Below, piece by piece: positions 63,285 through 64,000 of a DNA stretch of 64,000 nucleotides. Source of the DNA: JABSOG01 sp965277695 (GTDB lineage Bacteria > Pseudomonadota > Gammaproteobacteria > Enterobacterales > Alteromonadaceae); contig CBDIDQ010000033.1 in the NCBI GenBank assembly GCA_965277695.1, forward strand, positions 186,001 through 250,000. Reading direction: 5' to 3'. A program made the position numbers and the translations under genes. The stretch's first letter is position 1, and each line of letters starts with the position of its first letter. The notes under the pieces were generated by a model. The model worked only from the letters and a program-made list of their open reading frames with translations. It did no database searches and had not been told where the DNA came from.

Positions 63285-64000
63285 ATGAATGATCAATTTG
63301 AGTTTCTCATGGATACCCAGACAGCTGGGATAAAAGCGCTGGATTGGGCGGTGGCGAATAAAGACCGGGTTGAGCAGCAATTGCAGCGTCAAGGGGCGGT
63401 GCTAGTACGGGGGTTGAATATTCCCAGCTCGAAGTTGTTAGGCAAGGTGTTGTGTACTTTGTTCGGTGGTGATTTGCTGGAGTATATGTATCGTTCAACG
63501 CCGCGTACCGCAGTGAAAAATAATGTTTATACCGCCACTGAATATGCCAGTGATCAAGTAATTGCCCAGCATAATGAAATGGCTTACAGCAACAGCTGGC
63601 CATTGCGTATTGGTTTTTATTGCTTGTTGCCCTCGTCTGCTGGCGGACAAACCCCGATTGCCGATAGTCGCCAGATTTATCAGGCGATCCCTAAAGCCAT
63701 TCGTGATGAGTTTGAAGCGAAAAAAATCCGCTATATCAGAAACTATTCCGAGCTGGATTTGCCGTGGCAAGAAGTGTTTTGTACCCAAAATAAGCAACAG
63801 GTTGAACACTACTGTCAGCAAAACCAATTGAGTTGTGAGTGGTTTGCCGACAATCGTTTACGGACCAGCCAAGTCAATCTGGCGGTTCAGCAACATCCAT
63901 TTAGTCAGCAAAAAGTCTGGTTTAATCAGGCTCACCTGTTTCATCGGTCTAATTTGCCTGATGAAGTGGCTAGTGCCTTGCTGAACTCTGTGGGTAAGGA
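63285..64000 (+). CDS. TauD/TfdA-type Fe(II)/2-oxoglutarate oxygenase, SyrP-like (C-terminus outside window)
   Basis: 238 codons visible from ATG 63285 to the window end, so incomplete. QLQRQGAVLVRGLNIPSSKL and IAQHNEMAYSNSWPLRIGFY, with HxE as two of the iron ligands; the second His lies beyond the visible part. CLLPSSAGGQTPIADSRQIY and KIRYIRNYSELD are typical of the SyrP branch, which hydroxylates Asp at the beta carbon during lipopeptide assembly. A beta-hydroxylase fits the Asn-like A domains upstream. Begins 7 bp after the SPFH stop. Confidence 0.88.
   Translation, partial: MNDQFEFLMDTQTAGIKALDWAVANKDRVEQQLQRQGAVLVRGLNIPSSKLLGKVLCTLFGGDLLEYMYRSTPRTAVKNNVYTATEYASDQVIAQHNEMAYSNSWPLRIGFYCLLPSSAGGQTPIADSRQIYQAIPKAIRDEFEAKKIRYIRNYSELDLPWQEVFCTQNKQQVEHYCQQNQLSCEWFADNRLRTSQVNLAVQQHPFSQQKVWFNQAHLFHRSNLPDEVASALLNSVGK

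Overview
The window reads as one chromosomal segment of a moderately low-GC gammaproteobacterium, probably a marine Alteromonadales/Oceanospirillales-type organism. This rests on gene content alone: gmk-rpoZ-spoT-ridA order, ubiC-ubiA, nhaR/nhaA, yjaG, pstS with a Pho box, and RstA/RstB-like two-component genes. I cannot name the species. No rRNA, tRNA or CRISPR array was seen.

Layout: (1) 1-3.2 kb, phosphate-binding protein (partial) and a small accessory patch with an XRE/nucleotidyltransferase-like pair and a RHH antitoxin beside a decayed YoeB-type toxin. (2) 3.4-11.7 kb, housekeeping genes (DUF1289, nhaR/nhaA, ubiC-ubiA, marC, DUF2007, yjaG, a PilZ protein), interrupted by a palindromic MITE-like repeat and a broken Septu-type ATPase gene. 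(3) 12.1-22.8 kb, a glycogen/maltodextrin operon (glgP-glgB-glgX-malQ-amylase) behind two copies of a palindromic operator. (4) 22.8-27.5 kb, a minus-strand island: a frameshifted AAA-like/PD-(D/E)XK gene followed by three overlapping genes, DUF262, DUF3696-type ATPase and a possible PLD-like protein; this is a candidate anti-phage operon. (5) 28-39 kb, secreted nuclease, lamin-tail protein, MFS transporter, GIY-YIG, FAH-family enzyme, secreted trypsin-like protease and three signalling genes. (6) 39-46 kb, ridA-spoT-rpoZ-gmk, an orphan ParA/RHH pair, a REC-histidine kinase and a small membrane protein. (7) 46.4-64 kb, a biosynthetic cluster: one very large lipopeptide synthetase, two DUF697 paralogues, a tiny membrane protein, a SyrD/PvdE-type exporter, an SPFH protein and a SyrP-like oxygenase running off the window end.

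The most unusual object is the synthetase. By motif reading its order is FAAL-T-reductase-A-T-C(dual E/C-like)-A-T-C-A-T-TE. A complete thioester reductase sits inside the protein directly after the fatty-acyl carrier, and no condensation domain precedes the first adenylation domain. Two A domains have Asn-like pocket codes and the cluster carries a SyrP-like oxygenase, so a hydroxy-Asn-containing lipopeptide with a reduced or unusually linked acyl group is a reasonable hypothesis.

A second cross-cutting pattern is a run of short tandem repeats whose unit is a multiple of three, mostly exactly 12 bp (four codons), in at least six unrelated genes. Several genes also carry single-base lesions in or near homopolymers; these could be real decay, phase variation or assembly error.
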